Below are positions 8,805 to 18,147 of a DNA stretch of 64,000 nt, one piece after another (positions within the stretch are counted from its first letter, which is position 1; each line of letters opens with the position of its first letter). A program made the translations under genes and the position numbers. The stretch comes from JANQPD01 sp963715655. Its GTDB lineage: Bacteria; Bacteroidota; Bacteroidia; Flavobacteriales; Schleiferiaceae. The DNA lies in NCBI GenBank assembly GCA_963715655.1, contig OY970262.1, positions 1,054,001 to 1,118,000 of the forward strand, read 5' to 3'. A model generated the notes under the pieces. That model worked only from the letters and a program-made list of their open reading frames with translations, made no database searches and had not been told where the DNA came from.

Positions 8805-9356
8805 ATGTCTAGAGTAGGAAAAGCAATTATTAATGTACCAGATGGCGTTAACATCACCATAAAAGGTTCAGATGTTACCGTAAAAGGTAAACTTGGTGAG
8901 TTATCAGAAACACTTTCTGATAGTTTAGAAGTTACTCTTGATGGTAGTGTTCTTACGGTTAGTCGTAAGAATGAGGAGAAACAAACAAAGGCAGACCACG
9001 GATTATATCGTGCTTTGTTAAATAATATGGTGTTGGGCGTAAGTACCGGCTGGACTAAGAAGTTAGAACTTATTGGTGTGGGCTATAGAGTACAGGGTCA
9101 AGGTCAAAAATTGGATTTGGCTTTAGGTTATTCGCATAACATCCTTTTTGAAGTTCCTTCAGAAGTTAAGGTGGAAGCGATTGCCGAAAAAGGTAAGAAT
9201 CCAACTATTATCTTAACTAGTCATGACAAGCAATTAATTGGCATGGTAGCTGCTAAAATCAGGTCGCTAAGAAAACCGGAACCTTACAAAGGAAAAGGTG
9301 TGCGTTTTGTGGGAGAATACATTAGAAGAAAAGCTGGTAAAACAGCAGGTAAATAA
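8805..9356 (+). CDS. rplF: 50S ribosomal protein L6
   Basis: Large-subunit protein with two related domains, near the sarcin-ricin loop. 183 aa, beginning MSRVGKAIINVPDGV, with the C-terminal signature PEPYKGKGVRFVGEYIRRKAGK. It lies 21 nt after rpsH and 6 nt before rplR. Confidence 0.98.
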   Translation: MSRVGKAIINVPDGVNITIKGSDVTVKGKLGELSETLSDSLEVTLDGSVLTVSRKNEEKQTKADHGLYRALLNNMVLGVSTGWTKKLELIGVGYRVQGQGQKLDLALGYSHNILFEVPSEVKVEAIAEKGKNPTIILTSHDKQLIGMVAAKIRSLRKPEPYKGKGVRFVGEYIRRKAGKTAGK

Positions 9357-9362
9357 TAAGAT

Positions 9363-9716
9363 ATGGCACTTACTAAAACAGAAAGAAGGTCACGTATCAG
9401 AAAAAGGGTTAGAAAATCTATCACTGGTACAGCTGAAAGTCCAAGGTTTGCGGTATATCGCAGCAACAATGAAATTTACGGACAAATCATTAACGACCTT
9501 ACCGGAGTTACAATTACTTCAGCTTCATCGCTAGATAAAGGTATGGATAAATCAGGGTCAAAAACTGATGTAGCCAAAACAGTAGGTTCGGCTTTAGCTA
9601 AAAAAGCTAAGGAAGCTGGTATAGAGGTTGTTGCTTTTGATCGTGGTGGTTATTTGTATCATGGTCGTGTAAAAGCTTTCGCTGAAGGTGCACGAGAAGG
9701 TGGATTAAAATTTTAA
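9363..9716 (+). CDS. rplR: 50S ribosomal protein L18
   Basis: 5S rRNA-binding central-protuberance protein. 117 aa with a basic N terminus (KTERRSRIRKRVRKSI), the RFAVYRSNNEIYGQIIND strand region and the closing FDRGGYLYHGRVKAFAEGAR. It is 6 nt from both rplF and rpsE. Confidence 0.98.
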   Translation: MALTKTERRSRIRKRVRKSITGTAESPRFAVYRSNNEIYGQIINDLTGVTITSASSLDKGMDKSGSKTDVAKTVGSALAKKAKEAGIEVVAFDRGGYLYHGRVKAFAEGAREGGLKF

Positions 9717-9722
9717 GAAGTC

Positions 9723-10247
9723 ATGATTAAAGGACACAAAAACGTAACAAGAGTAAAGCCAAGCGGTTTGGAACTTACTGATAAATTAGTAGGAGTAAAC
9801 CGTGTAACTAAAGTGACAAAGGGTGGTAGAACATTTGGTTTTTCTGCAATCGTTGTTGTAGGTGATGAAAAAGGTGTTGTGGGGCATGGTTTAGGTAAAT
9901 CTAAAGAGGTTTCTGAGGCCATTCAAAAAGGAATTGAAGATGCTAAGAAAAACTTAGTACGTATTCCACTTGTAAAGAGTTCTATTCCGCATCCTGAAAG
10001 CGGTAAGTTTGGTGGAGCAAGAGTATTTTTGCGCCCAGCTGCAAATGGTACGGGTGTTATAGCTGGTGGTGCAATGCGTGCAGTATTGGAAAGTTTAGGT
10101 GTGCATGATGTTTTGGCAAAATCTAAAGGTTCTAGTAACCCTCACAACGTGGTAAAAGCTACATTTGATTGCTTATTGAAAATGCGTGATGCAGGCGCAA
10201 TTGCTAAAACACGTGGAATTACAGTGGATAAAGTTTTTAACGGATAA
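9723..10247 (+). CDS. rpsE: 30S ribosomal protein S5
   Basis: Small-subunit protein that shapes the mRNA entry channel and affects decoding accuracy. 174 aa, with the double-stranded-RNA-like N domain (VVVGDEKGVVGHGLGKSKEV) and the C-terminal motif SLGVHDVLAKSKGSSNPHN. It begins 6 nt after rplR and ends 12 nt before rpmD. Confidence 0.98.
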   Translation: MIKGHKNVTRVKPSGLELTDKLVGVNRVTKVTKGGRTFGFSAIVVVGDEKGVVGHGLGKSKEVSEAIQKGIEDAKKNLVRIPLVKSSIPHPESGKFGGARVFLRPAANGTGVIAGGAMRAVLESLGVHDVLAKSKGSSNPHNVVKATFDCLLKMRDAGAIAKTRGITVDKVFNG

Positions 10248-10259
10248 TACATTAGTCTG

Positions 10260-10442
10260 ATGGCTACATTAAGAATAAAGCAGGTTCGCAGCAAGATTAA
10301 GCGTCCAGAAAATCAAAAAAGAACCTTACAAGCGTTGGGTCTTAGAAAAATTAATCATGTTGTAGAACATGAGGATACTCCTCAAATTAAAGGTATGGTA
10401 AGAACAGTTGCCCACCTTATTGAGGTTGAAGAAGTAAAATAA
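10260..10442 (+). CDS. rpmD: 50S ribosomal protein L30
   Basis: Small large-subunit protein. 60 aa with the typical pattern LRIKQVRSKIKRPENQKRTL, then LGLRKINHVVEHEDTP and IKGMVRTVAHLIEVEE. Its place between rpsE and rplO is the normal one. The gap to rplO is 27 nt. Confidence 0.97.
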   Translation: MATLRIKQVRSKIKRPENQKRTLQALGLRKINHVVEHEDTPQIKGMVRTVAHLIEVEEVK

Positions 10443-10469
10443 TACACCTGTTTAAAAAAGATTTAGAAG

Positions 10470-10919
10470 ATGGGCTTACATAATATTAAACCGGCAGAAG
10501 GATCCACAGGCACTAGCAAACGTGTTGGTCGTGGCCAAGGTTCGGGTAAAGGCGGAACTGCTACACGTGGTCATAAAGGGGCAAAGTCACGTAGTGGTTA
10601 TAAGTCAAAAATTGGTTTTGAAGGTGGTCAAATGCCTTTGCAGCGTAGAGTACCGAAGTTTGGTTTTACTAATATCAATCGTGTAGAATATACAGGGATT
10701 AATATTGATTCAATTCAGGCATTGGTTGACGGTGGAAAAATTAAAGATACTGTATCAGTAGAGGATTTACGTAACAACGGTTTGGTTGGAAGAAAAGACC
10801 TTGTTAAAGTATTAGGTAGAGGTGAATTAAAAGCTAAACTTAGTATTGAGGCACACAAATTTTCAAAAACAGCACAGGCAGCTATTGAGGCGGCAGGTGG
10901 TGAGGTAAAAACTCTCTAA
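10470..10919 (+). CDS. rplO: 50S ribosomal protein L15
   Basis: Late-assembly large-subunit protein. 149 aa with the Gly/Arg-rich N-terminal arm (GRGQGSGKGGTATRGHKGAK) that threads into 23S rRNA. The globular C domain ends with KAQAAIEAAGG-like sequence (KTAQAAIEAAGGEVKTL). It lies 10 nt before secY. Confidence 0.98.
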   Translation: MGLHNIKPAEGSTGTSKRVGRGQGSGKGGTATRGHKGAKSRSGYKSKIGFEGGQMPLQRRVPKFGFTNINRVEYTGINIDSIQALVDGGKIKDTVSVEDLRNNGLVGRKDLVKVLGRGELKAKLSIEAHKFSKTAQAAIEAAGGEVKTL

Positions 10920-10929
10920 GAAACTATAG

Positions 10930-12267
10930 ATGAAGCGTTTTATTGAAACGATTAAGAATATTTGGAAGATTGAAGAGTTAAGAGAAAAAATTCTCTTGAC
11001 GCTAGGTCTTCTTTTTGTATATCGCCTTGGTTCTAACGTAGTGTTACCGGGTATTGATACTACTAGTTTAACTGATTTACGGAATCAGGCAGACGGTGGT
11101 ATTTTAGGTATTCTTAATGCCTTTACGGGAGGTGCTTTTGCAAATGCTTCCATCTTAGCCTTAGGTATTATGCCTTACATATCTGCTTCCATTGTGATTC
11201 AGTTATTGGGTATGGCTGTTCCTAGTATTCAAAAAATGCAGAAGGAAGGCGAAAGTGGTAGAAGGAAAGTAAATCAAATTACACGCTTTCTTACTATTGC
11301 CATTACTGCGGCACAGGCTCCTGGTTATATTGCTAACTTGTTTCAGCAAAATGTGGCCATTACTATGGATCCAGGTTTGTTTTGGGTTACAAGTATTGTG
11401 GTTTTAGTAGCAGGTACAATTTTCGCTATGTGGTTGGGAGAGCGTATTACTGATAAAGGAATTGGTAATGGTATTTCACTCTTAATTATGGTGGGTATTA
11501 TTGCTAGTTTACCGCAGGCGTTCTTACAAGAATTGGCGTCTAAAGTTGGTGAAGGTGGCGGTATTGTTTTATTTATTATTGAAATAGCGGTGCTGTACAT
11601 TGTTATATTGCTTTCAGTAGCTTTAGTACAAGCAGTAAGAAAAATACCAGTACAGTATGCAAAGCGTACTACTGGAGGCAGAACTTTTGCAGGAGGTAGT
11701 GCACGTCAATATATTCCTTTAAAGGTTAATGCTGCTGGAGTTATGCCTATTATCTTTGCGCAAGCAATAATGTTAATTCCAGTAACGGTACTTTCTTATT
11801 CAGGTTTGCAAGACGGTAGTGCAGGTTTTATTGCGGCTGCTTTTAGTGATATTCAAGGTTGGGCGTATAATTTGGTTTTTGCAATTCTAATTATACTTTT
11901 CACCTATTTTTATACAGCTATACAGGTGAATACAAACCAAATGGCTGAAGATTTGAAGAGAAATGGAGGTTTTGTCCCAGGTATTAAACCGGGTAAATCA
12001 ACCGCTGAGTTTTTAGATACAGTTTTAAGTAGAATAACTTTACCGGGTTCCATATTCTTAGCATTGTTGGCTATTTTACCTGCCTTTGCTATGATAGCAG
12101 GTGTAAATACAGCCTTTGCTTACTTTTATGGAGGTACTAGTTTGTTGATTATGGTAGGGGTGGTATTAGATACACTACAACAAATAGAGAGCTACTTGTT
12201 AAACAGGCATTATGATGGTTTAATGAAAAGTGGCAAGTTGAAGGGACGTGCAACAAGTGCAATTTAA
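10930..12267 (+). CDS. secY: Protein translocase subunit SecY
   Basis: Inner-membrane channel of the Sec pathway, through which the many exported proteins in this window must pass. 445 aa with about ten hydrophobic segments, the N-terminal motif ELREKILLTLGLLFVYRLG, the plug region after FTGGAFANASILALG and the cytoplasmic loop KRTTGGRTFAGG. It sits after rplO and is followed directly by infA; there is no adk or map gene between them. Confidence 0.98.
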   Translation: MKRFIETIKNIWKIEELREKILLTLGLLFVYRLGSNVVLPGIDTTSLTDLRNQADGGILGILNAFTGGAFANASILALGIMPYISASIVIQLLGMAVPSIQKMQKEGESGRRKVNQITRFLTIAITAAQAPGYIANLFQQNVAITMDPGLFWVTSIVVLVAGTIFAMWLGERITDKGIGNGISLLIMVGIIASLPQAFLQELASKVGEGGGIVLFIIEIAVLYIVILLSVALVQAVRKIPVQYAKRTTGGRTFAGGSARQYIPLKVNAAGVMPIIFAQAIMLIPVTVLSYSGLQDGSAGFIAAAFSDIQGWAYNLVFAILIILFTYFYTAIQVNTNQMAEDLKRNGGFVPGIKPGKSTAEFLDTVLSRITLPGSIFLALLAILPAFAMIAGVNTAFAYFYGGTSLLIMVGVVLDTLQQIESYLLNRHYDGLMKSGKLKGRATSAI

Positions 12268-12289
12268 AAAAGAGATTTAGTTTATATAA

Positions 12290-12505
12290 ATGGCGAAACA
12301 ATCGGCAATAGAACAAGATGGTTCAATAACAGAAGCTTTGTCAAACGCAATGTTTAGGGTTGAGTTAGAGAACGGTCATACTATCACAGCGCATATTTCA
12401 GGTAAAATGAGAATGAATTACATTAAGTTGTTACCTGGTGATAAGGTAAAGTTGGAAATGTCGCCTTATGATTTAACAAAAGGAAGAATAACCTATAGAT
12501 ACTAA
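12290..12505 (+). CDS. infA: Translation initiation factor IF-1
   Basis: OB-fold factor that occupies the ribosomal A site during initiation. 71 aa, with the conserved series MFRVELENGHTITAHISGKMRMNYI, LLPGDKVKLEMSPYDL and GRITYRY. It lies 22 nt after secY and 5 nt before rpmJ. Confidence 0.98.
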   Translation: MAKQSAIEQDGSITEALSNAMFRVELENGHTITAHISGKMRMNYIKLLPGDKVKLEMSPYDLTKGRITYRY

Positions 12506-12510
12506 TAGAT

Positions 12511-12627
12511 ATGAAGGTAAGAGCTTCAATTAAGAAGAGGAGCGCAGATTGTAAAATCGTGCGTAGAAATGGGAAACTTTATGTGATAAACAAAAAGAAC
12601 CCAAAGTTTAAACAAAGACAAGGATAA
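12511..12627 (+). CDS. rpmJ: 50S ribosomal protein L36, zinc-free type
   Basis: Smallest large-subunit protein, 38 aa, starting MKVRASIKKRSADCK and ending NPKFKQRQG. The usual zinc ribbon (three Cys and one His) is reduced here to a single Cys at residue 14; the positions normally Cys11, Cys27 and His33 are Ser, Asn and Phe. It is therefore the C-minus form. It is followed by rpsM after 18 nt. Confidence 0.95.
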   Translation: MKVRASIKKRSADCKIVRRNGKLYVINKKNPKFKQRQG

Positions 12628-12645
12628 TATTATAATAGATTTTTT

Positions 12646-13023
12646 ATGGCGAGGATTGCTGGTGTAGATCTACCTAAGAATAAGCGAGGCGTAATTGCAC
12701 TTACTTACGTTTTCGGTATCGGGAGAAGTCGCTCAGAGGAGATTTTAGGTCGTGCTGAAGTAAGTCAGGATACTAAAGTTGATGACTGGAGTGACGATGA
12801 GGTTTCTAAAATTCGTGAGCTTATTGGTGAAGACTATAAAGTAGAGGGTGAGTTACGCTCTGAAGTTTCAACTAATATTAAGCGTTTGATGGATATTGGT
12901 TGTTACCGAGGCATTCGTCATCGTAGTGGGCTTCCCTTGCGAGGACAACGTACTAAGAACAATTCACGTACACGTAAAGGAAAACGTAAAACTGTTGCTA
13001 ACAAGAAAAAAGCAACTAAGTAA
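12646..13023 (+). CDS. rpsM: 30S ribosomal protein S13
   Basis: Small-subunit head protein that contacts the P-site tRNA and the L5 bridge. 125 aa with MARIAGVDLPKNKRG, the helix-two-turn-helix segment YVFGIGRSRSEEIL and the C-terminal HRSGLPLRGQRTKNNSRTRK. It opens the alpha-operon block, 12 nt before rpsK. Confidence 0.98.
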   Translation: MARIAGVDLPKNKRGVIALTYVFGIGRSRSEEILGRAEVSQDTKVDDWSDDEVSKIRELIGEDYKVEGELRSEVSTNIKRLMDIGCYRGIRHRSGLPLRGQRTKNNSRTRKGKRKTVANKKKATK

Positions 13024-13035
13024 TTTAGCTAAGTA

Positions 13036-13431
13036 ATGGCAAAGAAAGCATCAGGTAAAGCAACCAAAAAGAGAAAAGTAATCGTTGAGGCTGTCGGAGA
13101 GGCACACATCAACGCCACTTTTAACAACATCATAATCTCGTTAACCAACACTAAAGGGCAGGTGGTATCTTGGTCTTCAGCCGGTAAAATGGGTTTTAGA
13201 GGCTCAAAGAAAAACACACCTTACGCTGCTCAAATGGCAGCTGAAGATTGTGCTACAAAAGCAAGCGAGTTAGGTCTTAGAAAAGTTAAGGTTTACGTAA
13301 AAGGTCCCGGAAACGGTCGTGAGTCTGCTATTAGATCTATTCACAATACAGGAGTAGAGGTTACAGAAATAGTTGATGTAACGCCAATGCCACACAATGG
13401 CTGTCGTCCTCCTAAGAGAAGAAGAGTATAA
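13036..13431 (+). CDS. rpsK: 30S ribosomal protein S11
   Basis: Platform protein near the E site. 131 aa with a lysine-rich N terminus, the motif AHINATFNNIIISLTNTKG and the hallmark end CRPPKRRRV. The GPGNGRESAIRS stretch is also clear. It is 25 nt before rpsD. Confidence 0.98.
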   Translation: MAKKASGKATKKRKVIVEAVGEAHINATFNNIIISLTNTKGQVVSWSSAGKMGFRGSKKNTPYAAQMAAEDCATKASELGLRKVKVYVKGPGNGRESAIRSIHNTGVEVTEIVDVTPMPHNGCRPPKRRRV

Positions 13432-13456
13432 TTTAGAATATTAGAAAGCTAACGCA

Positions 13457-14062
13457 ATGGCAAGATATACAGGACCAAAGTCCAAAATAGCTAGAAAGTT
13501 TGGAGATCCGATTTTTGGACCGGACAAAGCTTTTGAAAAGAAGAACTATCCTCCGGGAATGCACGGTACTTCGCGCAGAAGAGGAAAAAAATCGGAGTAC
13601 GCTATCCAACTTGCTGAGAAGCAAAAGGCAAAATATACTTACGGTATATTAGAGCGTCAGTTTGCTAACATGTTTGATAAAGCATCACGCGCTAAGGGTA
13701 TTACTGGTGAAGTGTTACTTCAATTATGTGAAGCTCGTTTAGATAATGTGGTATTTCGTTTAGGTATTGCTCCTACACGCAGCGGTGCACGCCAATTAGT
13801 AGGACACCGCCATGTTACTGTTAATGGTGATGTGTTAAACATTCCTTCTTACACAGTTAAAGAAGGTGATGTTATAGGAGTACGTGAAAAATCGAAATCA
13901 ATAGAGGCTGTTACAAATTCGTTAGCAGCCAGAAAAGATCAGTATGAATGGTTGGAATGGAATGATTCATCTAAAAGTGGAAAATTTCTAAGCAATCCTT
14001 TGAGAGGACAAATCCCAGAGAATATCAAGGAACAGTTAATCGTGGAATTGTACTCTAAGTAA
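13457..14062 (+). CDS. rpsD: 30S ribosomal protein S4
   Basis: Primary 16S rRNA-binding protein; in E. coli the autogenous repressor of the alpha operon. 201 aa with MARYTGPKSKIARKFG, the S4 RNA-binding domain (CEARLDNVVFRLG, then VGHRHVTVNG) and the C-terminal REQLIVELYSK-like end. The N terminus lacks the zinc cysteines that some S4 proteins carry. Confidence 0.98.
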   Translation: MARYTGPKSKIARKFGDPIFGPDKAFEKKNYPPGMHGTSRRRGKKSEYAIQLAEKQKAKYTYGILERQFANMFDKASRAKGITGEVLLQLCEARLDNVVFRLGIAPTRSGARQLVGHRHVTVNGDVLNIPSYTVKEGDVIGVREKSKSIEAVTNSLAARKDQYEWLEWNDSSKSGKFLSNPLRGQIPENIKEQLIVELYSK

Positions 14063-14088
14063 TAATTTAACAAACTTTAATTTTTGCT

Positions 14089-15081
14089 ATGGCAATATTA
14101 AACTTCCAAAAGCCGGATCAAGTGATCATGAATCACGCCAATGAGACTGAGGGTCAATTTGAGTTTAGACCTCTTGAACCTGGTTATGGTCTTACCGTTG
14201 GAAATGCGTTACGTAGAGTGTTACTTTCCTCTTTAGAGGGATTTGCCTTTACTTCCGTTAAAATAGAAGGTGTGGAACATGAATTTTCTACCATCAAAGG
14301 TGTGGTAGAAGATGTAACTGAAATAATTCTCAACCTAAAACAAGTTCGTTTTAAAAGACAAATTGAAGAGCAGGATGAAGAGCGTATTAATGTAAGCATT
14401 AGCGGTACTGATAAAGTTACTGCTGCTGATTTAGGTCAATATGTTTCCGGCTTTCAGGTTTTGAATCCCGATTTAGTAATCTGCAACATGGATAGCTCAG
14501 TAAAGCTTGAGATGGAATTGGTTATTGAAAAAGGTCGTGGTTATGTAGCTGCAGACGAAAACAAGAAAAGCGGTGCAAGCATAGGAACTATTTCTATAGA
14601 CTCTATTTACACACCAATCAAAAACGTAAAGTATAGCATAGAAAACTATCGTGTTGAACAAAAGACTGACTACGAAAAGTTAATCTTAGATATTCAAACC
14701 GATGGTAGCGTGCATCCTAAGAAAGCGTTAACCGAAGCAGCAAAAATCTTAATTCACCACTTTATGTTGGTGAGTGATGAAAAAATTGCTTTGGAAGACA
14801 GCAAGACTACGGAAACGGACAATTATGATGAAGAAATTCTTCACATGCGTCAGTTGCTTAAAACTAAGTTGGTAGATATGGATTTATCTGTACGTGCTTT
14901 AAATTGTTTGAAAGCAGCAGAAGTAGATACCTTAGGAGATTTAGTAACATTTACTAAAAGTGATTTAATGAAGTTTAGAAACTTTGGAAAAAAATCGCTT
15001 ACAGAGTTAGACGAACTAGTTGAGAATAAAGGTCTGCACTTCGGTATGGACATCGCGAAATATAAATTGGACAAGGAATAA
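14089..15081 (+). CDS. rpoA: RNA polymerase alpha subunit
   Basis: Assembly scaffold of RNA polymerase. 330 aa: an N-terminal dimerisation domain with PLEPGYGLTVGNALRRVLLS, then a flexible linker, then the C-terminal domain with VRALNCLKAAEVDTLGDLV and NFGKKSLTELDELV that contacts UP elements and activators. It lies between rpsD (26 nt) and rplQ (5 nt), the common alpha-operon order. Confidence 0.98.
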   Translation: MAILNFQKPDQVIMNHANETEGQFEFRPLEPGYGLTVGNALRRVLLSSLEGFAFTSVKIEGVEHEFSTIKGVVEDVTEIILNLKQVRFKRQIEEQDEERINVSISGTDKVTAADLGQYVSGFQVLNPDLVICNMDSSVKLEMELVIEKGRGYVAADENKKSGASIGTISIDSIYTPIKNVKYSIENYRVEQKTDYEKLILDIQTDGSVHPKKALTEAAKILIHHFMLVSDEKIALEDSKTTETDNYDEEILHMRQLLKTKLVDMDLSVRALNCLKAAEVDTLGDLVTFTKSDLMKFRNFGKKSLTELDELVENKGLHFGMDIAKYKLDKE

Positions 15082-15086
15082 TATAG

Positions 15087-15638
15087 ATGAGACACGGAAA
15101 GAAATTTAATCACCTAGGTCGTACAGCATCTCACCGTAAGGCCATGCTTTCCAATATGGCATGTTCACTTATTGAGCATAAGCGTATTAACACTACGGTT
15201 GCTAAAGCTAAAGCTTTAAAAAACTTTGTGGAGCCGCTTATTACCAAGAGTAAAGATGATACTACGCATAGTAGAAGAATTGTATTTAGCCATTTGAAGA
15301 ATAAATATGCAGTAACAGAACTTTTTAGAGAAGTTTCTGCAAAGGTGGCAGATAGACCAGGTGGATACACGCGAATCATTAAAACGGGAAATCGTTTAGG
15401 TGATAACGCAGAAATGGCAATGATTGAATTGGTTGACTTCAATGAAGTGTACACCAATGATAAAGATGCAGCTAAAACTAAAACGAGAAGAAGCCGCAGA
15501 GGTGGTAGCTCAAAATCTGCTGATGCAGATAATACTAAAACTACGGCTGAAGCTAAAGCAACCCAAGCGGAAGCAAAGGCCGCTGATGAAGCACCTAAGG
15601 AAGGTAATGATGAAGCTAAGAAAGAGGGTGAAGCATAG
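15087..15638 (+). CDS. rplQ: 50S ribosomal protein L17 with a long tail
   Basis: Large-subunit protein near the tunnel exit. The core of about 120 residues is standard (MRHGKKFNHLGRTASHRKAM, then HLKNKYAVTELF and GGYTRIIKTGNRLGD). It is followed by about 60 residues of low-complexity Lys/Ala/Glu/Ser sequence, giving 183 aa in total. Such tails are common in Bacteroidota L17 and are presumably disordered. It is the last gene of the super-operon. Confidence 0.96.
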   Translation: MRHGKKFNHLGRTASHRKAMLSNMACSLIEHKRINTTVAKAKALKNFVEPLITKSKDDTTHSRRIVFSHLKNKYAVTELFREVSAKVADRPGGYTRIIKTGNRLGDNAEMAMIELVDFNEVYTNDKDAAKTKTRRSRRGGSSKSADADNTKTTAEAKATQAEAKAADEAPKEGNDEAKKEGEA

Positions 15639-15663
15639 AAATTTAGTATAATATTTTTTTATA

Positions 15664-15699
15664 AAGGATAAGAGCTTTTGGTTCTTATCCTTTTTTTTT
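15664..15699 (+). terminator. Intrinsic terminator of the ribosomal super-operon
   Basis: A perfect 10-bp stem (AAGGATAAGA / TCTTATCCTT) with a 9-nt loop runs straight into a T-run of nine, 26 nt after the rplQ stop. It separates the ribosomal block from carA. Confidence 0.93.
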
Positions 15700-15722
15700 G
15701 CAAAAAGTTAACGAAAATAAAA

Positions 15723-16832
15723 ATGGTATATACATCAAAAAAACCAGCCGTATTAATTTTAGAAGACGGCACTTTGTTTTGGGGTAAAAGTGTGGGATTA
15801 GAAGGAACGGCCACCGGAGAAATTTGCTTTAATACAGGAATGACCGGATATCAAGAAATTTTTACTGACCCAAGTTACTATGGTCAAATGATGGTAACCA
15901 CCACCGCTCACATTGGTAATTATGGAGTAAAGGACGAAGAGGTAGAATCTGAATCAATAAAAATTGCGGGACTAATATGCCGTAATTTTAGTCAAGTAGC
16001 TAGCCGCTATGGTGGCGATGGTACTTTGTTAAGTTACTTTAAAGAGCAGCATAAAGTAGCAATATCTGATGTAGATACCAGAGCCGTGGTGATGCACATA
16101 AGAGATAAAGGTGCCATGAATGCTATTGTAAGTACTGAAACTGCGGATATTGATTTATTGAGAAAAAAGTTATCTGAGGTACCATCCATGGAAGGGTTGG
16201 AATTGTCATCTAAGGTTTCTACCAAAGATGCCTATCATGTAGGAGAAGAAAAGGAAGGCGGAATGCGCATTGCTGTTTTAGATTTAGGTATAAAACGTAA
16301 TATTTTAAGAAATTTTGAGGAAAGGGGCGCTTTTATGAAAGTGTTTCCTATGACGAGCTCGTTAAAAGAAATGCTAGCATGGAAACCTGATGGAATATTT
16401 ATTTCTAACGGCCCTGGTGATCCTGCTGCGATGACCGAAACAATTAAGCTGGTAAAAGAAATAATTGATAGTGGTAAACCTGTTTTTGGTATTTGCATGG
16501 GGCATCAGCTTATAGCATTGGCAGAGGGGCTTAAAACGTATAAAATGTTTAATGGCCACCGTGGTATTAATCATCCTGTAAAAAATTTACTTACCGGTAA
16601 GGGAGAAATTACTACGCAAAATCATGGTTTTGTGGTGCGTAAAGAGGATGTTGAGGCAGCTAAAGGAATAGAATTAACACATGAGCATATTAATGACGGT
16701 ACTGTAGCAGGTATAAAGCTCAAAAATAAACCGGTATTTTGTGTGCAGTATCATCCGGAAGCATATCCGGGACCACATGATTCAGCATACCTTTTTGACG
16801 ATTTTATCCAACTAATGAAAAACAATAAGTAA
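15723..16832 (+). CDS. carA: Carbamoyl-phosphate synthase small subunit
   Basis: Glutaminase subunit that feeds ammonia to CarB for carbamoyl phosphate, used for pyrimidine and arginine synthesis. I use ATG 15723 (369 aa, MVYTSKKPAVLILEDG); upstream codons in frame lie in the terminator. The class I amidotransferase domain has FISNGPGDP, the nucleophile in FGICMGHQ and the His/Glu pair in QYHPEAYPGPHD. carB is not in the window. Its stop shares a base with the eno start, so the two are coupled. Confidence 0.97.
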   Translation: MVYTSKKPAVLILEDGTLFWGKSVGLEGTATGEICFNTGMTGYQEIFTDPSYYGQMMVTTTAHIGNYGVKDEEVESESIKIAGLICRNFSQVASRYGGDGTLLSYFKEQHKVAISDVDTRAVVMHIRDKGAMNAIVSTETADIDLLRKKLSEVPSMEGLELSSKVSTKDAYHVGEEKEGGMRIAVLDLGIKRNILRNFEERGAFMKVFPMTSSLKEMLAWKPDGIFISNGPGDPAAMTETIKLVKEIIDSGKPVFGICMGHQLIALAEGLKTYKMFNGHRGINHPVKNLLTGKGEITTQNHGFVVRKEDVEAAKGIELTHEHINDGTVAGIKLKNKPVFCVQYHPEAYPGPHDSAYLFDDFIQLMKNNK

Positions 16833-18121
16833 TGGCAATTATTTCAGGCGTACACGCACGCCAAATTTTAGACAGTAGGGGAAACCCAACCATAGAAGTA
16901 GATATTTTTACAAACACAGGGCACATGGGCAGGGCGGCTGTTCCTAGCGGAGCTTCTACCGGAGCTTATGAAGCAGTGGAATTGCGTGATAACGATGCGG
17001 CTTCCTTTTTAGGCAAAGGTGTTTTACGTGCCGTAAATAATGTAAATGAAGTGCTGGCCGAAGAAATTGTTGGCTTTGATGTTACCGACCAAGTAGGTAT
17101 TGATCAACACATGATTAATCTTGATGGATCTTCTAACAAAGCAAACTTAGGTGCAAATGCAATTTTAGGTGTTTCTTTGGCAGTAGCTCGTGCCGCAGCA
17201 GCAAGCACTGGGCAAAGTATTTACAACTACATTGGTGGTGTAAATGCACGCACGCTTCCTGTGCCTATGATGAATATTTTAAATGGTGGTTCACATGCGG
17301 ATAATTCTATTGATTTTCAGGAATTTATGGTGATGCCTTTTGGAGCAAAGTCTTTCGGTGAAGGCTTGCGTATGGGCACTGAAATTTTTCACCACTTAAA
17401 AAAGGTGCTAAAAGACAAAGGATATAGCACCAATGTAGGCGATGAAGGCGGTTTTGCTCCCAACATAAAATCAAATGAAGAAGCTATTGAAATAGTGATA
17501 ATGGCTATTGAGAAGGCTGGTTATAAAGCCGGTAAAGATGTATTTATTGCCATGGATGCCGCAGCTTCAGAATTTTATAACAAAGAAGAGAAAGTTTATG
17601 AGTTTCGTAAGTCGGATGGTCGTAAATTAACCTCCGATGAAATGGTGGCCTATTGGAAGGATTGGAGCGAAAAATATCCAATTATTTCTATTGAAGACGG
17701 ACTGGATGAAGATGATTGGGATGGGTGGAAAAAACTAACCGAAGCCATTGGTAATAAAGTACAATTGGTAGGTGATGATTTATTTGTAACAAATGTAGAA
17801 AGAGTTGGACGTGGCATTGAACAAGGCATTGCAAATTCGGTTCTTATTAAAGTAAATCAAATTGGTACTTTAACAGAAACAATTAATACGGTACAAATGG
17901 CGCAAAATGCAGGATATACCTGCGTAATGAGTCATAGAAGTGGTGAAACAGAAGACAGTACAATTGCAGATTTAGCGGTAGCGCTAAACACTGGGCAAAT
18001 AAAAACGGGTTCTGCATCACGTAGTGATAGAATGGCTAAGTATAACCAACTTTTAAGAATAGAAGAAGAACTTCAAGATACTTCAAAATATATAGGACTA
18101 GATTTTAAGTATTTAAAATAA
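16832..18121 (+). CDS. eno: Enolase
   Basis: Glycolytic enzyme converting 2-phosphoglycerate to phosphoenolpyruvate. 429 aa with DSRGNPTIEVDI, the metal-binding DGLDEDDWDGW region, LVGDDLFVTN, the catalytic-lysine segment VLIKVNQIGTLTET and the signature SHRSGETEDSTIADLAV. It overlaps carA by one base and lies 26 nt before gltA. The rplQ-carA-eno-gltA order is one I associate with flavobacteria. Confidence 0.98.
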   Translation: MAIISGVHARQILDSRGNPTIEVDIFTNTGHMGRAAVPSGASTGAYEAVELRDNDAASFLGKGVLRAVNNVNEVLAEEIVGFDVTDQVGIDQHMINLDGSSNKANLGANAILGVSLAVARAAAASTGQSIYNYIGGVNARTLPVPMMNILNGGSHADNSIDFQEFMVMPFGAKSFGEGLRMGTEIFHHLKKVLKDKGYSTNVGDEGGFAPNIKSNEEAIEIVIMAIEKAGYKAGKDVFIAMDAAASEFYNKEEKVYEFRKSDGRKLTSDEMVAYWKDWSEKYPIISIEDGLDEDDWDGWKKLTEAIGNKVQLVGDDLFVTNVERVGRGIEQGIANSVLIKVNQIGTLTETINTVQMAQNAGYTCVMSHRSGETEDSTIADLAVALNTGQIKTGSASRSDRMAKYNQLLRIEEELQDTSKYIGLDFKYLK

Positions 18122-18147
18122 CAACCAAGAAAAAGACAAGAGGAAAA

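Noticed and set aside
15424..15651. 75-codon frame overlapping the end of rplQ
   Set aside because: A by-product of the Lys/Ala-rich L17 tail read in another frame.
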